From: a candidate division LCP-89 bacterium B3_LCP
Lineage (GTDB): Bacteria > Electryoneota > B3-LCP
Reading direction: 5' to 3'
DNA length: 64,000 nt
Assembly: GCA_005223185.1 (NCBI GenBank)
Contig: NJBN01000002.1
Span: forward strand, 124,001 to 188,000
Shown here: in pieces, positions 61,885-64,000 of the stretch
Layout of the letters: each line of letters opens with the position of its first letter
Position numbering within the stretch: the stretch's first letter is position 1
Notes under the pieces: generated by a model
Databases searched by the model: none
Told to the model about the DNA's origin: nothing
What the model saw: only the letters and a program-made list of their open reading frames with translations
Position numbers and translations under genes: made by a program

Positions 61885-62710
61885 CTCCGATGACCTGGCG
61901 CTGCATGCATCGGTTAATCGAGCGATCTTTCAGGCCCACCGCGGAGGAATCGTCACCAGCACCACGATTCTTGCCGGTGGGAAAGCTTTTTCAGAGGCAG
62001 TGCAGGAAATCAAGCAAATCCCCGATCTGGGTGTTGGTCTGCACCTCTGTCTGGTGGATCAGCAATCCGTTGCTGATCCAGAGAGAATCTCTTCTCTGGT
62101 GGATTCGGGAGGCATGCTGCCGAAGTCTTATGCTTCGTTTATCCTTAGATATTTTACCGGAAGAATCAGGTCGGAACATATTAAAGCGGAGTTAGTAGCA
62201 CAGGCAGCGAAAGCGGTAGATCACGGTTTGAAACTAACCCATTTTGACGGTCATCAACATCTGCATCTTCTGCCTGAAATAGCCGCAATAACACTTGAAT
62301 TGGGAACGAAATTCGGTGTCCAGCGAGTGAGAATCCCACAGGAGAATATTCTCCCGCAAACGGGACCAACACCCTTGATGCGAAAACTTCAGGGTAAACT
62401 GATCAGCAAGCTGGCGGCAAAGCGGCGCAATGAATTTGTCAATGCCGGTTGGCTGACGTCAGATCATTTTTTCGGCTTCAGCCGAGGCGGCTGCATGCAT
62501 CTGGAAGATTGGCTAGGGCTTATCCCATCTTTGCCGGCTGGGGTGACGGAAATCATGGTTCATCCTGGTGATGATAACTTGAACTTAAAATCTCACACCG
62601 GAACGGACTACCATTGGGCTGAAGAACTTGCAGCTCTGATTAATCCTGAAGTAAAACAACTACTTAGGGATCATAATATTGAACTCATCAATTTTGGCGA
62701 TTTATGTTAG
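61856..62710 (+). CDS. YdjC/ChbG-type carbohydrate deacetylase
   Basis: A 284-aa metal-dependent deacetylase of N-acetylated sugars, YdjC/ChbG fold. Metal and catalytic residues: LIVNSDDLALHASVN (the DD pair near residue 12, then H), GVGLHLCLVD (near 60), and THFDGHQHLHLLPEI (HxxxH metal site near 125). EIMVHPGDDN (near 240) adds a C-terminal His. I start it at ATG 61856, within the end of the GT2 gene; the frame is open further upstream but reads through the GT2 coding region. It probably removes an acetyl from a lipid-linked HexNAc before further glycosylation. Confidence 0.85.
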   Translation: MPNAKRLIVNSDDLALHASVNRAIFQAHRGGIVTSTTILAGGKAFSEAVQEIKQIPDLGVGLHLCLVDQQSVADPERISSLVDSGGMLPKSYASFILRYFTGRIRSEHIKAELVAQAAKAVDHGLKLTHFDGHQHLHLLPEIAAITLELGTKFGVQRVRIPQENILPQTGPTPLMRKLQGKLISKLAAKRRNEFVNAGWLTSDHFFGFSRGGCMHLEDWLGLIPSLPAGVTEIMVHPGDDNLNLKSHTGTDYHWAEELAALINPEVKQLLRDHNIELINFGDLC

Positions 62711-64000
62711 ATAAAATCCGTAACTTTTTCATCTTATTAGGCAAACCGAAGACAGTACTCGCTGTTTTCGTATTGGGACTGTTCATCCGCGTGGGGATGA
62801 CCCTTGTTTTGGGTGAACGCCTCTTGCCCCTGGCAGATCAGCCCGTCTTCCTCGATATGGCTGAGAATATTGCCAATGGTAAGGGAATTGTCATAAGCCA
62901 GGAACTGGTTGGCATCCCCGAAAATATATCCGATTCTTTGCGGGCAGTCCTCATGACCCGCCCCGAACGCCTTCGTGATATGGAAATGAATGCCTTATGG
63001 GGAATTGTAAAACCTGAGACGCCCACCGCATTCTTCGAACCGTTTTACCCGGTTTTTTTGGGAGGCATTCGTTATCTATTCGGACAGACACCAGGAGTAC
63101 ACTTTGGACCTGAAGTAATTCCCTACGGACCTCGCATTATCGTAGCCCGGCTTTTCCAGAGCATCTTCGATGCTTTGGTGATTCTGATACTCTATTATTT
63201 AGGCATCACCCTCTTCACACCGGCAGTGGGAGGAATAGCCGCTCTGATCTACTGTTTTTATCCGTATTCTCTGGCTTTTGTCACAAATCTGGTGACGCAG
63301 AATACGTATCTCTTCCTGCAGGCTCTGATGGTGTTCTTCTTCGTGCGTATATTGGGTAAACAGTCCTGGAGCAACTACGTTCTACTTGGTTTAAGCGTGG
63401 GGTTGACCCTCTTAACGCGCATCTCCTTGATTACCTTTATACCATTGATCGTTGTATGCCTGTATCTGCCTTTACGCAGCCAGTTGCGTTGGGAAAAGTT
63501 AGCTGTCAGTATCCTGATTATGGCACTTGTGGTAATGCCCTGGGTAATTCGCAATCAGAACGTGATGGGCGAGCCGCTGCTGCTGCCCACCAAAGGCGGG
63601 CGGAATTTGTGGGAATACAACAACCAGATCTTCAGCAAAGAGAAGATGGAAGAGAAGGTTTCCGGCGTCGATCTCATCTATCAGAATTTTGCTAAGAGGA
63701 ACTATGCGGACTTGAAGAAGAAGGAGTTGATCGAGTTCCCCCAATTCACGGATGAAAGCGAAATCGAACGTGACGCCATCATGACGGCTCAGGTGAAAGA
63801 ATTCATCACAGCCAACCCCTGGGTTTATGTGCAACTCTGCGGACTGCGACTCTACCAGCTCTTCAGAGTCATCCCCAGGCACTTAGGAGGTCCGTTGGCT
63901 ACTATCGCCGCTCTATTAACCTTCGGATGGATACTGCCCGCCAGTTTTTTGGGATTAGCATTATCCTTTAAGAAGTGGCGGCAACGTTCGGTGATATATG
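62704..64000 (+). CDS. GT-C membrane glycosyltransferase, 3' end outside window
   Basis: Partial gene of at least 432 codons, open to the right edge. ATG 62704 overlaps the previous stop. It encodes an N-terminal helix (TVLAVFVLGLFIRVGMTLV), a loop with PLADQPVFLDMAENIANG carrying candidate catalytic Asp residues, an insert (VKPETPTAFFEPFYPVFLGG), and many helices of the GT39/PMT type. LLLPTKGGRNLWEYNNQ matches the SRGGYNIWMRNN segment of the gene at 59709. It is the fifth GT-C gene within 11 kb. A long minus-strand frame at 63499-63882 is a shadow. Confidence 0.8.
   Translation, partial: MLDKIRNFFILLGKPKTVLAVFVLGLFIRVGMTLVLGERLLPLADQPVFLDMAENIANGKGIVISQELVGIPENISDSLRAVLMTRPERLRDMEMNALWGIVKPETPTAFFEPFYPVFLGGIRYLFGQTPGVHFGPEVIPYGPRIIVARLFQSIFDALVILILYYLGITLFTPAVGGIAALIYCFYPYSLAFVTNLVTQNTYLFLQALMVFFFVRILGKQSWSNYVLLGLSVGLTLLTRISLITFIPLIVVCLYLPLRSQLRWEKLAVSILIMALVVMPWVIRNQNVMGEPLLLPTKGGRNLWEYNNQIFSKEKMEEKVSGVDLIYQNFAKRNYADLKKKELIEFPQFTDESEIERDAIMTAQVKEFITANPWVYVQLCGLRLYQLFRVIPRHLGGPLATIAALLTFGWILPASFLGLALSFKKWRQRSVIY

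Noticed and set aside
63499-63882. Minus-strand 127-codon frame near the right edge
   Set aside because: It lies opposite the partial GT-C gene starting at 62704, which has the expected helices and motifs.
1-64000. tRNA, rRNA, CRISPR arrays, toxin-antitoxin or phage modules
   Set aside because: None was recognised on either strand; the short repeated sequences found are palindromes or gene duplications, not spaced direct repeats.

Overview
The window reads as chromosomal DNA of an uncultured-type, Gram-negative bacterium of the FCB (Fibrobacteres-Chlorobi-Bacteroidetes) assemblage, probably a candidate phylum of the Cloacimonadota/Marinimicrobia/Zixibacteria kind. Eight predicted secreted proteins end in a Por/type IX-style sorting domain (NYPNPFN motif, then GVYFY, then a K-VLMK-like tail). 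GC looks moderate, sigma70-type promoters are recognisable, and GTG/TTG starts and stop-start overlaps are frequent. The phylum is my inference; no rRNA gene is present to fix it. I see no tRNA, rRNA, CRISPR array or transposase gene.

Layout. (1) 1-19.4 kb, plus strand: a surface-polysaccharide locus. It holds glycosyltransferases, a GDP-mannose 6-dehydrogenase (AlgD type), a secreted beta-helix protein, an SDR epimerase, a pyruvyl transferase, three CapK/PaaK-like adenylate-forming ligases interleaved with an M14 carboxypeptidase, a Wzx-type flippase and a radical SAM protein. A WbpA + WecB pair with its own promoter makes UDP-HexNAc uronate precursors. (2) 19.5-27.6 kb, plus: five tandem secreted paralogues with sorting domains. 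Three share an almost identical terminator-promoter-leader cassette, two share an apparently identical 500-bp block, and one carries an in-frame palindromic insertion. (3) 27.8-30.2 kb, plus: M42 aminopeptidase and hisS. (4) 30.2-37.5 kb, minus: a tight five-gene operon of M28 peptidase, beta-helix cargo, flippase, a membrane protein with a ribosomal L12/ClpS-like N-terminal domain, and a PHP phosphoesterase. (5) 37.5-37.9 kb: a divergent intergenic region with three different palindromes. (6) 37.9-45.9 kb, plus: DUF362 protein, glutamine synthetase (Phe at the usual adenylylation Tyr), and two large secreted proteins. (7) 45.9-48.6 kb, plus: an acyl-CoA-ligase-like enzyme fused to a degenerate chorismate-mutase-fold domain, followed at once by DAHP synthase. 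(8) 48.6-64 kb, plus: a second envelope locus with a flippase, two B12-binding-type radical SAM proteins, a SPASM-type radical SAM protein, an LpxL/HtrB-like acyltransferase, five GT-C glycosyltransferases, a polyprenyl-phosphate-type GT2 and a YdjC/ChbG deacetylase. The last GT-C gene runs off the right edge.

Together the window is mostly about building, exporting and decorating cell-surface glycans and glycolipids, plus secreted surface proteins. The most unusual items are the ligase/chorismate-mutase-fold fusion beside DAHP synthase, the L12/ClpS-like membrane protein, the in-ORF palindrome, and the thrice-repeated promoter/structured-leader cassette. All functional calls are from reading the translated sequence; no database search was run.
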